From Atopobium sp. UBA1382 (GTDB lineage: Bacteria; Actinomycetota; Coriobacteriia; Coriobacteriales; Atopobiaceae), in NCBI GenBank assembly GCA_002305805.1, contig DBQY01000011.1, forward strand, positions 17,821-81,820: a stretch of 64,000 nt of DNA. The letters are read 5' to 3'. This document shows, piece after piece, positions 48,774 through 57,210 of the stretch. Made by a program: the position numbers and the translations under genes. The notes under the pieces were generated by a model. That model worked only from the letters and a program-made list of their open reading frames with translations. It was not told where the DNA came from and did not search any database. Position 1 is the first letter of the stretch. Every line of letters starts with the position of its first letter.

Positions 48774-49046
48774 ATGTCCACTTCGACGCTCACCATTCGC
48801 ATGGACGAGGACCTGAAGCGCGAGGCGGCGAAGGTGGCCGACTACTATGGTCTGGACCTCTCCTCCGTGACTCGGGCGTTCTATAAGCAGATGGTCAACA
48901 CGCGGCGCATTCCCCTCACGTTTGCTCCCGAGGAGCCCAACGACGAGAGCCTCTCTGCCATTTCCGAGGGAAACGAGTTCCTTGCGTCTGGCAAGCCCGG
49001 GCGCTTCGCTAGCGGACGCGACCTGCTTGAGGCGGCGATGTCGTGA
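48774..49046 (+). CDS. dinJ: RelB/DinJ family antitoxin
   Basis: A 90-residue type II antitoxin. The N-terminal ribbon-helix-helix reads TLTIRMDEDLKREAAKVADY and continues to DLSSVTRAFYKQMV, as in DinJ. The C-terminal half (FAPEEPNDESLSAIS) is the toxin-neutralising tail. GGAGG precedes the ATG by five bases. Its TGA overlaps the toxin ATG by one base, the coupling usual for such pairs. Confidence 0.9.
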   Translation: MSTSTLTIRMDEDLKREAAKVADYYGLDLSSVTRAFYKQMVNTRRIPLTFAPEEPNDESLSAISEGNEFLASGKPGRFASGRDLLEAAMS

Positions 49047-49345
49047 TGGCCCGCCTCACGGCGGACTTCTCAGCGGCCTTTAGCCGCGATATTAAGAAAA
49101 AGGCGCGAAAGCGCGGATGGGACCTCTCGGAGCTGGAGAAGGTCATCGATTTGGTTGTGGAGAACAGCCCCGATTCCCTCGAGACGCTTCGGCGACGCCA
49201 CAACATGCACGCGTTGTCGGGGAGCTGGTCGGGTCGGAAGGAGTGCCATGTCGCCAACGCGGGCGACTGGCTCGTCATCTGGTCCTCGAACGACAAGGTT
49301 GCCTTCTTCGAGCGGACCGGAAGTCACGACGAGCTATTCAGATAG
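49046..49345 (+). CDS. yafQ: YafQ family mRNA interferase toxin
   Basis: A 99-residue RelE/ParE-fold toxin of the YafQ group, a ribosome-dependent mRNA endonuclease. HNMHALSGSWSGRKECHV (His52, His55, His68) and the ending FERTGSHDELF, with His94 where YafQ has its catalytic histidine, match the family. Positively charged helix one (FSRDIKKKARKRGW) is usual. I use ATG 49046; an in-frame GTG one codon earlier is also possible. The locus has no transposase or integrase beside it. Confidence 0.9.
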   Translation: MARLTADFSAAFSRDIKKKARKRGWDLSELEKVIDLVVENSPDSLETLRRRHNMHALSGSWSGRKECHVANAGDWLVIWSSNDKVAFFERTGSHDELFR

Positions 49346-49522
49346 CAAGCATCACGTGTCCCGCTGAGCCCCAGGTCTCGGTGGTCGATAGCGTCTCGCG
49401 CCATGCCGTTCTCTCGAGTGAGACTGGAGGCCAGTTGTGTATCGTGTTGTTGAGCACGTTGAGCAAAACGGGTATCTCCTCGCTCCCGTGGCCTAGGGAG
49501 GGGCGATGAACAGGAGGGACGC

Positions 49523-49942
49523 ATGACGCCGGGAGAGAGACGCGAGGTGCGCGAGGCCGTGGCGGCGGGGCGCCGCGCGCTGGCGAGCCTGGAGGAGGCC
49601 GCCGACGCGCTCGACAGCGCGAGCAACTGGGGGCTTGCCGACCTGGTGCTCGGAGGCGCGCTCGTGAGCCTGGTCAAGCACGCGCGGCTCGGGGACGCCC
49701 GCGAGGCGCTCGAGCGTGCCCGTGCCGACCTCTACGCGTTCACGCGCGAGGTGCGTGACGTGCGCGGGATCGAGGAGCTGCGCGTGGACGTGGGCGGCGT
49801 GGCCTCGGCGCTCGACGTCCTCGTCGACAACCCGTTTGTGGACCTCTACGTGCAGAAGAAGATCTCCGACGCCGAGGACAACGTGGCCGCAGCGATCGCC
49901 GCGACCAAGACCGTCCTCGCGCGCCTGGAGGCGGCGCGCTAG
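49523..49942 (+). CDS. Conserved hypothetical protein
   Basis: A 139-residue soluble, helical protein. The segment ASNWGLADLVLGGALVSLVK is followed by HARLGDAREALERARADL and resembles uncharacterised proteins of Firmicutes and Actinobacteria with an NWG-x-D-x2-GGG core; no function is known to me. There is no signal peptide or membrane helix long enough to span. CAGGAGGG precedes the ATG. It is alone, 177 bases after the toxin gene; that gap holds no other gene I can see. Confidence 0.7.
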   Translation: MTPGERREVREAVAAGRRALASLEEAADALDSASNWGLADLVLGGALVSLVKHARLGDAREALERARADLYAFTREVRDVRGIEELRVDVGGVASALDVLVDNPFVDLYVQKKISDAEDNVAAAIAATKTVLARLEAAR

Positions 49943-49997
49943 CTGACCCTGCGTTTCCGTTTGCGAACGCGCCCGCGCGCACGCGTCCTTCTCGCCA

Positions 49998-50003
49998 TAG
50001 AAT
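49998..50003 (+). promoter_or_regulatory. Candidate -10 element of the aryl-CoA ligase operon
   Basis: TAGAAT lies 41 bases before ATG 50045, four bases after a CGTCCTTCTCG copy of the recurring word. The -35 is not clear. Confidence 0.35.
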
Positions 50004-50044
50004 CTCCCTATCTGTGGTCTTGGGTTCCGGAAAGGGTAGGGCAG

Positions 50045-51346
50045 ATGCAGGAGATTCTCCACACGCCCCACGAGCAGATCGAAGAGATCCAGCTCGAGGG
50101 CATCAAGAAGACCGTGATCGCGTGCTACGAGAACGTGCCGTTCTACAAGAAGAGCTTCGATGACGCCGGCTTTGACCCGTATGCCGTCAAGAGCCTCGAC
50201 GACCTGCAGAAAGCACCGTTCGTCACCAAGCAGGACCTGCGTGACAACTACCCCTACGGCATGTTTGCCACGCCGCTCTCCGAGGTGAAGGAGATCCACA
50301 TGTCCTCCGGCACCACGGGCGTGGCGACGGTGGGCGGCTACACCCAGCACGACCTCGACATCTGGGGCGAGTGCTTCGCGCGCGGCATCGAGTACGCAAA
50401 TGGCGGCAAGGACGATGTCGTCCACGTCTGCTACGGCTACGGCCTGTTCACCGGCGGCCTGGGCGCGCACTACGGTGGCCTCTACTCCGGCGCCACCACG
50501 ATTCCCATGTCCGCGGGCAACACCGAGCGCCAGATCCGCGTGCTCAAGGAGATGGGATCCACGATTATCTGCTGCACGCCGAGCTACGCCATGCACATCG
50601 CCGACACCGCCCTCGAGATGGGCATCGACCCGGCGCGCGACTTCCACCTGCGCGCGGGCATCCACGGCGCCGAGCCCTTCAGCGACAACTTCCGCCGCGA
50701 CCTGGAGCGCAAGCTCAACTACCACGTGCTCGACGTCTACGGCCTCACCGAGACCATGGGCCCGGGCGTGGCCATCGAGTGCTGGGAGCAGAACGGCCTG
50801 CACCTGGCCGAGGACCACTTCTACGCGGAGATCATCGACCCCAACACCGGCGAGGTCCTGCCCGACGGCGAGTGGGGCGAGCTCGTGCTCACCACAATCG
50901 ACCGCGAGGCGTCGCCGGTCGTGCGCTACCGCACGCGCGACATCACGCGCATCCTGCCGGGCGAGTGCGCCTGCGGCTGCACGCACCGACGCATCGACCG
51001 CATTCACGGCCGCACCGACGACATGCTCATCATCCGCGGCGTCAATGTCTTCCCGAGCCAGATCGAGGACGTCATGAAGACCTTCGACCAGGTCTCCTCC
51101 TGGTACCAGATCGAGGTCGACACCGACCACCGCTCGCTCGACATGGTCACGCTCAAGGCCGAGGTCAACCCCGACTTTGCCTTCGACTCCGTCGCCGCGG
51201 TCGAGCGCCTGCAGAAGGAGATCTCTGCGCGCCTCAAGACGGCGCTGTCCGTGGGCGTCAAGGTCAAGCTCGTTGAGCCCAAGACCATCGCGCGCAGCGA
51301 GGGCAAGGCCAAGCGCATCGTCGACCTGCGAAAGGGGATCAAGTAA
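50045..51346 (+). CDS. Phenylacetate-CoA ligase family protein (PaaK)
   Basis: A 433-residue AMP-forming ligase of the phenylacetate-CoA ligase family that makes aryl- or arylacetyl-CoA. MSSGTTGVATVGGYT (about residue 84) is the P-loop, VYGLTETMGPGVAIEC the A5 motif, VRYRTRDITRILPGECACGC the zinc-like or A8 region with the cysteine pair, and GRTDDMLIIRGVNVFPSQIE the A8 hinge. The substrate could be phenylacetate or indoleacetate-like acids made from aromatic amino acids. The ACT-domain gene starts in its stop codon (TAATG), a pairing common for this ligase in anaerobes and methanogens. ATG 50045 follows AAAGGGTAGGG. Confidence 0.93.
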   Translation: MQEILHTPHEQIEEIQLEGIKKTVIACYENVPFYKKSFDDAGFDPYAVKSLDDLQKAPFVTKQDLRDNYPYGMFATPLSEVKEIHMSSGTTGVATVGGYTQHDLDIWGECFARGIEYANGGKDDVVHVCYGYGLFTGGLGAHYGGLYSGATTIPMSAGNTERQIRVLKEMGSTIICCTPSYAMHIADTALEMGIDPARDFHLRAGIHGAEPFSDNFRRDLERKLNYHVLDVYGLTETMGPGVAIECWEQNGLHLAEDHFYAEIIDPNTGEVLPDGEWGELVLTTIDREASPVVRYRTRDITRILPGECACGCTHRRIDRIHGRTDDMLIIRGVNVFPSQIEDVMKTFDQVSSWYQIEVDTDHRSLDMVTLKAEVNPDFAFDSVAAVERLQKEISARLKTALSVGVKVKLVEPKTIARSEGKAKRIVDLRKGIK

Positions 51347-51774
51347 TGATTGATCAGATTACGGTTTTCCTCGAGAACAAGCGCGGCCGCATCGCGTCTC
51401 TGTGCCGAACCCTCGGCGACGCCAACATCAACATGGCGGCGCTCTCCGTGGCTGACACCACCGAGTACGGCATCGTGCGCATCATCTGCAGCGACACCGA
51501 CGCCGCGATCGCCGCGCTCGACGCCGGCGGCTATCGCGCTATCAAGACCAAGGTCATGGCCATCGCCGTCCCGCACCACCCGGGCGGCGCCGCGGACCTG
51601 CTCGAGAAGCTCGACGACCTCGACGTGGACATCGAGTACTTCTACTGCTTCTCCACTACGGACGACCTCGCGGTGCTGGCGCTCAAGATCGCCGACCCGG
51701 CGAGCGCCGCGGAAGCGAGCTGGGCCATCGAGAAGGCCGGCTTCCACGTCTTCGAGCAGAGCGAGATCGAGTAG
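51346..51774 (+). CDS. Tandem ACT domain protein
   Basis: A 142-residue protein with two ACT domains: FLENKRGRIASLCRTLGDAN (residues 5-70) and a second half starting AIAVPHHPGGAADLLEKLDD. ACT pairs bind amino acids, and stand-alone forms occur next to aryl-CoA ligases, where they probably sense aromatic or branched amino acids and tune the ligase. It is translationally coupled to the ligase (stop and start overlap by one base). A terminator follows. Confidence 0.93.
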   Translation: MIDQITVFLENKRGRIASLCRTLGDANINMAALSVADTTEYGIVRIICSDTDAAIAALDAGGYRAIKTKVMAIAVPHHPGGAADLLEKLDDLDVDIEYFYCFSTTDDLAVLALKIADPASAAEASWAIEKAGFHVFEQSEIE

Positions 51775-51804
51775 GGGTCACGACGCGGCGTTCTTCTCGA
51801 CTGA

Positions 51805-51841
51805 GGGGCTGCCATACAATCAATGTATGGCAGCCCCTTCT
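51805..51841 (+). terminator. Terminator of the ligase-ACT operon
   Basis: GGGGCTGCCATACA and TGTATGGCAGCCCC pair perfectly over 14 bases around ATCAA, followed by TTCTC. Confidence 0.85.
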
Positions 51842-51850
51842 CATATGTAT

Positions 51851-51879
51851 TTTACCGTTGGACTCTGGCGCCCTACGAT
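51851..51879 (+). promoter_or_regulatory. Promoter of tatA
   Basis: TTTACC, a 17-base spacer and TACGAT lie 33 bases before the tatA start. Confidence 0.45.
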
Positions 51880-51912
51880 GGACAAGGAGAACCGCGTCAG
51901 AGGAGGTATCAC

Positions 51913-52107
51913 ATGGTCTTTGGCATGGGCCCGATGGAGCTTGCCGTCATCCTGCTTGTCGTCCTGGTGATCTTTGGACCGAAGAACCTGCCCAAGCTGG
52001 GTTCGGCCCTTGGAAAGACGGTCAAGAACGTTCGCGAGGGCATGGAGGAGGGCTCAGTCGACTCGGAGCCCGCCCCCGAGCCGTCCGACGACCCCGTCCA
52101 GCAGTAG
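51913..52107 (+). CDS. tatA: Sec-independent protein translocase TatA
   Basis: A 64-residue TatA-type protein. One N-terminal membrane helix (GPMELAVILLVVLVIFGPKN) is followed by the amphipathic helix LPKLGSALGKTVKNVREGM and an acidic tail. The FGP hinge motif is the family mark. GGAGG lies just before the ATG. No tatC is in the window, so it is a detached tatA. Confidence 0.92.
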   Translation: MVFGMGPMELAVILLVVLVIFGPKNLPKLGSALGKTVKNVREGMEEGSVDSEPAPEPSDDPVQQ

Positions 52108-52119
52108 CCCTTCCTCCTG

Positions 52120-52151
52120 CGCTCCCGGACCTTTCCCGCCGGGGGCGTTTT
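52120..52151 (+). terminator. Terminator of tatA
   Basis: CGCTCCCGG pairs with CCGGGGGCG (one wobble pair), followed by TTTTC, between convergent tatA and LysR genes. Confidence 0.75.
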
Positions 52152-52168
52152 CTGTTGCTGGGCGCCGA

Positions 52169-53011
52169 TCAGGAGAGCTCGCCGAGAAGAGCGACGGCGC
52201 GCTCGGCGAGCGGGGAGAGGGCGCGGTCGGCCTTCCAGATGACGGCGGCGCGCGATTCGAGGCTCTTCTCGGCGAGCGTCTTTATGTAGCAGGGGCCGGT
52301 GTCGCAGACGGTGAGCAGGGAGCGCGGCACGAGGCCCACGCCCAGGCCGGCTGCCGCACAGGAGCAGACGCTGCGGGCGTCCTCGGTGACGCAGAAGGGG
52401 TTACGGTCCAGTGAGGCTGCCGTGCGGGAGTCGCAGACGATCGGCACGTCCTCGAGCTGGGCGAGAAGGACCGTGAGCTCGTCGCCGCGCTCGAGCGCGG
52501 GCGGCATCACGGCCACGAGCGGCTCGGCCGGGGCATAGCGGGTGCGCAGACCCTGGGTGGAAAAGGGCGTGCGCACGACGCCGATCTCTGCGATGCCGCT
52601 GGTCACAAGCTCGAGTACCTCAGGGACGCTTCCCTCGCGCAGCTCGAGGGAGACGCCGGGGGCGAGCGAGGCGAGCTCGGCGAGTCGCGCCCCCGGCGCG
52701 AGGCCCGTGGCGGAGTCGCAGACCGCGAGACAGAGGGCGCCGGTGAGGCCCTTGCCGACGCTCGAGACCTCGCGTGCGGTGGCCGTGGCCATGGAGAGGA
52801 TTCGCATGGCGCGCTCGTGCAGGAGCCGCCCCGCCTCGGTGAGCGCGACGCCGCGTGGGCCGCGGCGCACGAGCTGCGTGTCCAGCTCGCGCTCCAGCTG
52901 AGCGAGCTCGTAGGAGAGCGGCGGCTGGGAGATGTGCAGGCGTCGGGCGGCAGCCGTGATCTGGCCCTCCTCGGCGATGGCGACGAAGTACTCGAGCTGC
53001 TTGAGATTCAA
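52169..53011 (-). CDS. LysR family transcriptional regulator
   Basis: A 280-residue LysR regulator. NLKQLEYFVAIAEEGQITAA starts the helix-turn-helix, and RLHISQPPLSYELAQLEREL is the recognition part; the LysR effector domain follows. I chose a TTG start at 53011 because GGGGAGG lies seven bases before it and the protein then begins exactly at the family start. An ATG five codons upstream overlaps that site. It converges on tatA. Its targets are unknown; the gene upstream on the other strand is the 74-residue unknown at 53246. Confidence 0.88.
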   Translation of the reverse strand: MNLKQLEYFVAIAEEGQITAAARRLHISQPPLSYELAQLERELDTQLVRRGPRGVALTEAGRLLHERAMRILSMATATAREVSSVGKGLTGALCLAVCDSATGLAPGARLAELASLAPGVSLELREGSVPEVLELVTSGIAEIGVVRTPFSTQGLRTRYAPAEPLVAVMPPALERGDELTVLLAQLEDVPIVCDSRTAASLDRNPFCVTEDARSVCSCAAAGLGVGLVPRSLLTVCDTGPCYIKTLAEKSLESRAAVIWKADRALSPLAERAVALLGELS

Positions 53012-53245
53012 GAGGCGCCTCCCCATGTGGCTGCGAAATACTCAAATTGTATCTCGCAGCAGCGAGAAGCATGGTTTTCTGACGCGACGCAAACCATTTC
53101 CTAACGATATTCCGCAAGGCTAGAAACGCAGGTGAGTTCATTTATGAAGCATTTGCGTAGGGAGAATCATAGTTTTGTCAACCCTCTTTCTATGAACGGT
53201 CGAAATGGGTATAACGAGCGTGTCAAACTCGAAAGGAGGGAAGGC

Positions 53246-53470
53246 ATGACCAAGATCAAGGACATGAGCAAGCGTGAGCGCAAGGTGCTCGACGCGTGCC
53301 ACAACGGCTGGTTCATGAGCGGCGAGTATCGCGCCATCATGGACGGTCACGAGCGCAGCTTCAATGCTGATAGCAAGCGACTTCTGTTCAAGGACGTTGA
53401 CAAGTGGTTCTCCTCCCACGAGCAGAACCACGCGGACTTGCCGCTGCTCGTCAAGTATGTGGCGGCGTAA
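53246..53470 (+). CDS. Small hypothetical protein
   Basis: A 74-residue charged protein (KIKDMSKRERKVLDACHNGW, later HEQNHADLPLLVKYV) that I do not recognise. It has a strong AAAGGAGGG site seven bases before the ATG and a good terminator after the stop, so it is probably expressed. Its base composition and that of its 230-base upstream region are richer in A and T than the neighbours, a possible sign of recent transfer. Confidence 0.7.
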   Translation: MTKIKDMSKRERKVLDACHNGWFMSGEYRAIMDGHERSFNADSKRLLFKDVDKWFSSHEQNHADLPLLVKYVAA

Positions 53471-53495
53471 GCGTCATCACATCCCAAAAGGGAGG

Positions 53496-53517
53496 AGGAG
53501 CCTGCGGGCTCCTTTTT
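53496..53517 (+). terminator. Terminator of the small hypothetical gene
   Basis: AGGAGCC and GGCTCCT pair around TGCG, followed by TTTT. Confidence 0.85.
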
Positions 53518-53540
53518 CTTTATCGGCTGGGCGTGCGCGA

Positions 53541-54707
53541 CTATGAGTCGAGTTTCGTGGCATGGTCCAGCATGAGGGCGAGAATGACGGCGAGGCCGCG
53601 ACGTAGACTGGCCTTCTCGATCCACTCCTCACGCGTGTGCAGCAGGTCGCCCTCGACGGTGCCCACGGTGTGCGCGGGGATGCCCAGCGAGAGCGGGATG
53701 TTGGCGTCGGTCGAGGACTCCTGGTGATGGATCTGCTCCACGCCGCCGAGCTCGCGTAGCACCTCGTCCGTGCGGGCGACGAGCTCCGCCTGTCCCTCGG
53801 GGACGTGCTCGCCGGAGGCGGGGCGTCGTCCGATGAGCTGGACGTCGATGCGGGTGCCGATCTTGAGGTGCTCCTCAACGAGCACCACGAACTTGCCGTA
53901 CATCTCCTCAAGGCATTCCTCGGAGGCCGAGCGGTACTCCACGAGCACGCTCGCGTCCTCGGCGATTGAGTTCACCGTGGTGCCGCCCACGAATCGCCCC
54001 ACGTTGATGGTGGTCTTGGCGCGTGTGGGCAGCTCGAGCGCATAGAGGTCCTCGATGAAACTACAGAGCGCCTCGATCGCGTTGTCGCGTCCGAAGTTCT
54101 CCCAGGAGTGGCCACCCTCGGTGTGGCACTTCACGCGCCAGCGGTGGCTGCCAACGGCTGAGACCACGTGCATGCCGAGGTAGAGGTCGAAGCTCGTGAA
54201 CTCGCGTACGTGCCCGTTGTAGTGGCGGAAGAGCTCGCGCGTGCCGGCAAGGTTGCCGAGGCCCTCCTCGCAGGAGTTGGCCACCACGAGCAGACGCCGG
54301 TCGAGCGGTACGCTGTGGCGCAGCAGGTAGCGTGCCGCAAGAAGGAGCCCCACAAGGTTGGCCGTGTCGTCCCCGACGCCCGGGGCCAGAAGGCGCGTCT
54401 TGCTCTCGGCGAGCGGAAGCGGCTCGGTGTCGGGGAAGACCACGTCGGTGTGGGCGGCAAAGACCGCGATGCCGTCGTCGCCGTCGGCGGGGCCGGGCAA
54501 GCTGAGGATGACGTTCTTGGCGTCGTCGACGCGCACGGAGCCTACGGGCGCACCCTGGGCGAGCAGCCAGTCGCGGATGAAGTCCGCGCGCTGCTCCTCG
54601 TGGCCGGAAGGGGCGGGAATCTGCGCGAGCGCGCGCAGGAGCTCGAGCTCCTCCTCGTAGCACTCCTCCGCATAGGCCTCGGCGATGCGCCCGATCTTCT
54701 CGTCCAT
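53541..54707 (-). CDS. M20 family metallopeptidase
   Basis: A 388-residue M20/M28-type zinc peptidase or deacylase. The metal site is in FAAHTDVVF (His86, Asp88), PGVGDDTAN (bridging Asp), and ANSCEEGLGN (general-base Glu and metal Glu). It resembles peptidase T and tripeptidase-like members and has the dimerisation insert. Standing opposite the lysA-dap operon, it could be the N-acetyl-diaminopimelate deacetylase needed after DapD, but peptidase function is equally possible. Purine-rich GGGGGAAAC precedes the ATG. It is transcribed away from the riboswitch. Confidence 0.85.
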   Translation of the reverse strand: MDEKIGRIAEAYAEECYEEELELLRALAQIPAPSGHEEQRADFIRDWLLAQGAPVGSVRVDDAKNVILSLPGPADGDDGIAVFAAHTDVVFPDTEPLPLAESKTRLLAPGVGDDTANLVGLLLAARYLLRHSVPLDRRLLVVANSCEEGLGNLAGTRELFRHYNGHVREFTSFDLYLGMHVVSAVGSHRWRVKCHTEGGHSWENFGRDNAIEALCSFIEDLYALELPTRAKTTINVGRFVGGTTVNSIAEDASVLVEYRSASEECLEEMYGKFVVLVEEHLKIGTRIDVQLIGRRPASGEHVPEGQAELVARTDEVLRELGGVEQIHHQESSTDANIPLSLGIPAHTVGTVEGDLLHTREEWIEKASLRRGLAVILALMLDHATKLDS

Positions 54708-54780
54708 TGTTTCCCCCTGCCCCCACTGGTCCGTTTCAGAGCCTACCGCATTCCGTGATGTTTCAGGTTTGTTTTCCGGC

Positions 54781-54809
54781 TTGTGGGCGGAGCAGGGCGG
54801 TGTTAGGCT
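54781..54809 (+). promoter_or_regulatory. Promoter of the lysA operon
   Basis: TTGTGG, a 17-base spacer and TAGGCT. Transcription would start near 54816, at the first bases of the lysine riboswitch. Confidence 0.5.
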
Positions 54810-54816
54810 ACCCACA

Positions 54817-54980
54817 TCGATAGAGGAGCGGGCACGAAGATCCGTGGGGGAGCCGGCAGGCACAGATCCCCGGGGAGGCGAGGTCCGCCGAACTGGCGCG
54901 TCGGGCGCGGCGCGGCGGTGGGCCCGCGGGGAAAGACCCCCGGGACTGTCTGCGAGAAGAACTCGCAGGGGCGCTATCCT
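54817..54980 (+). ncRNA. Lysine riboswitch (L box)
   Basis: The leader of lysA matches the lysine riboswitch core in order. GATAGAGGAGCG opens it (compare GATAGAGGTGCG in B. subtilis lysC). GGGGAGGCGAGGTCCGCCGAA corresponds to the GGGGAGC..CGCCGAAG loop region. GGGACTGTC matches the CTGTC element of the last helix, and GCGCTATCC closes it. GATAG (54819-54823) pairs with CTATC (54974-54978) as helix P1. Downstream of it, 54981-55037 should contain the expression platform, here short and GC-rich, so translational or Rho-type control may apply. Confidence 0.88.
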
Positions 54981-55037
54981 TGTCCGGACGCACGTCCGCC
55001 CTGGGGCCGCGCACCTGCACGGCGATCGAGGGGTGTC

Positions 55038-56285
55038 ATGCAGAAGCGTCCGTTTGCCACCAAAGAGCAGCTCGAGGCCATAGCGGCCGAGTACCCAACC
55101 CCGTTCCACCTCTATGACGAGGCGGAGATTCGCCGCCGCGCGGCGGAGCTCAACGCCGCCTTTGCGTGGAATCCCGGCTTCAAGGAGTACTTTGCCGTCA
55201 AGGCCACGCCCAACCCCGCCATCCTGCGAATCCTCGCGGAGTGCGGCTGCGGCTGCGACTGCGCCACGGGCGTGGAGCTCCTGCTCGCCGACCGCGCGGG
55301 TGTGACCGGCCGCGACATCATGCTCTCCTCCAACGACACACCCGACGAGGACTTCCGCTCGGCGGACGAGCGCGGCGCAATCATCAACCTCGACGCCTAC
55401 GACATGGTGGCCTGCCTCCAGCGCGCCCTCGGTGGCCGCGTCCCGCGCACGGTGTGCTGTCGCGTGAACCCGGGCGGCGCCTTCGAGAGCGAGAACGGCA
55501 TCATCGGCTCCCCGGAGGACTCCAAGTTCGGCATGACGCCGGCGCAGCTCGAGCAGGCATTCCGCGAGCTTGCCGCCCTGGGCGTGGAGGAGTTTGGCAT
55601 CCACGCGTTTCTCGCCAGCAACACGCAGGTGAACGACTACTACCCGCGCCTCGCGCGTCAGCTCTTTGAGATGGCGGCGGACGTCTCCGCGCGCCTGGGC
55701 GTGCACATTGGCTTCATCGACCTCTCCGGTGGTATTGGCGTGGCCTACCACCCGGACGACACCCCCTGTGACCTGGCCGTCATTGGCGAGGGTGTGCGCA
55801 AGGCGTACGAGGGTGTGCTCGTGCCCGCAGGTATGGGCGACGTGGCGATCTTCTCGGAGCTGGGCCGCTGGATGCTCGCGCCGGCGGGCGCGCTCGTGAC
55901 CCGCGTCATCCACGAGAAGGTCACCTACCATGACTACCTGGGCGTGGACGCCTGCGCGGCAAACCTCATGCGCCCCGCCATCTACGACGCCTATCACCAC
56001 GTCTCCGTGATGGGCGCCGAGGACGCGCCGTGCACGCACCGCTACAACGTGGTCGGACGGCTCTGCGAGAACAACGACCAGTTCGCCCGCGACCGTCTCA
56101 TGCCCGAGTGCCACGTAGGCGACCTGCTGTTCATTCACGATACGGGCGCCCACGGGCACTCTATGGGCTACAACTACAACGGCGCGCTGCGCTCCGCGGA
56201 GCTGCTGCTGCGCTGCGACGGTTCGGTCGAGCTCATCCGCCGCGCCGAGACCCCCGCCGACTACCTGGCAACGCTGGACGTGTGA
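55038..56285 (+). CDS. lysA: Diaminopimelate decarboxylase
   Basis: A 415-residue PLP-dependent enzyme that makes lysine from meso-diaminopimelate in the cytoplasm. The PLP lysine is Lys55 in YFAVKATPNP. SSNDTPDEDF, ELGRWMLAPAGALVTRV and ENNDQFARDRLMPEC are family marks of the alanine-racemase-fold decarboxylases. The length is normal. It is the first gene of the lysA-dapA-dapB-dapD operon and follows the lysine riboswitch. ATG 55038 has GAGGGGTG upstream. Confidence 0.92.
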   Translation: MQKRPFATKEQLEAIAAEYPTPFHLYDEAEIRRRAAELNAAFAWNPGFKEYFAVKATPNPAILRILAECGCGCDCATGVELLLADRAGVTGRDIMLSSNDTPDEDFRSADERGAIINLDAYDMVACLQRALGGRVPRTVCCRVNPGGAFESENGIIGSPEDSKFGMTPAQLEQAFRELAALGVEEFGIHAFLASNTQVNDYYPRLARQLFEMAADVSARLGVHIGFIDLSGGIGVAYHPDDTPCDLAVIGEGVRKAYEGVLVPAGMGDVAIFSELGRWMLAPAGALVTRVIHEKVTYHDYLGVDACAANLMRPAIYDAYHHVSVMGAEDAPCTHRYNVVGRLCENNDQFARDRLMPECHVGDLLFIHDTGAHGHSMGYNYNGALRSAELLLRCDGSVELIRRAETPADYLATLDV

Positions 56286-56319
56286 GGTCCGCTCGCATAA
56301 CGAGAGAAGAGAGGCAACC

Positions 56320-57210
56320 ATGGACATGACCAACCTGACCGGATCGATTGTTGCGCTGGTGACCCCGTTCGCCGAGGACGGCTCCGTCGACTATCCCGCG
56401 CTCGAGCGGCTCGTGGACTTCCACCTGGAGAACGGCACGGACGGCATCCTCGTGCTCGGCACCACCGGCGAGTCCTCCACGATGACCGACGACGAGGACT
56501 TCGAGGTCGCGCGCTGCGTTGTCGAGCGCGTGGCCGGCCGCGTCCCCGTGATCGGCGGCGCCGGCTCAAACGCCACCTTCGAGTCCGAGCGCAAGGCCGC
56601 CGGCCTCGTCAAGCTCGGCGTGGACGGCCTGCTGCTCATCACGCCGTACTACAACAAGTCCAACGAGGAGGGCATCTACCGCCACTTCACCGCGGTCATG
56701 GACAAGGTCGACGTCCCCTGCATCCTCTACAACATCCCCGGCCGCACCGGCTGCTCCATCAGCGAGAAGAACCTCGCTCGCCTGGCGCGGCACCCCAACG
56801 CGTGGGGCCTCAAGGAGGCCTCGGGATCCATCAGCTACGCAACCATGGCCGCCCAGTACCTCTCCGACGACTTCCGCATGTTCTCCGGCAACGACGACAT
56901 CGTCGTGCCGCTCATGAGCCTCGGCGCCAAGGGCGTCATCTCCGTGTGGGCAGACGTCGCACCCGCCACGGTGCACCAGATGTGCGCGGACTTCCTTGCC
57001 GGCAACATCGAGGCCGCGCGCCGCACGCAGCTGGAGAGCCTCGAGCTCATCCACGCCCTCTTCTGCGAGGTCAACCCGATTCCGGTCAAGTGCGCCCTGG
57101 CTGAGATGGGCATGATCGGCGAGCACTACCGCCAGCCGCTCTGGACGATCTCCGATGCCGGCCGCGAGCGCCTCGTCACCGCGATGAAGGGGGTCGGTCT
57201 CCTTGGCTAG
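56320..57210 (+). CDS. dapA: 4-hydroxy-tetrahydrodipicolinate synthase
   Basis: A 296-residue class I aldolase that condenses pyruvate with aspartate semialdehyde. GTTGESSTM holds the oxyanion loop, LYNIPGRTG the catalytic tyrosine and WGLKEASG the Schiff-base Lys165. GLLLITPYYNKSNEEG is the dimer motif. GAGAAGAGAGG precedes the ATG. The next gene begins inside its end, eight bases before the stop is complete. Confidence 0.95.
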   Translation: MDMTNLTGSIVALVTPFAEDGSVDYPALERLVDFHLENGTDGILVLGTTGESSTMTDDEDFEVARCVVERVAGRVPVIGGAGSNATFESERKAAGLVKLGVDGLLLITPYYNKSNEEGIYRHFTAVMDKVDVPCILYNIPGRTGCSISEKNLARLARHPNAWGLKEASGSISYATMAAQYLSDDFRMFSGNDDIVVPLMSLGAKGVISVWADVAPATVHQMCADFLAGNIEAARRTQLESLELIHALFCEVNPIPVKCALAEMGMIGEHYRQPLWTISDAGRERLVTAMKGVGLLG

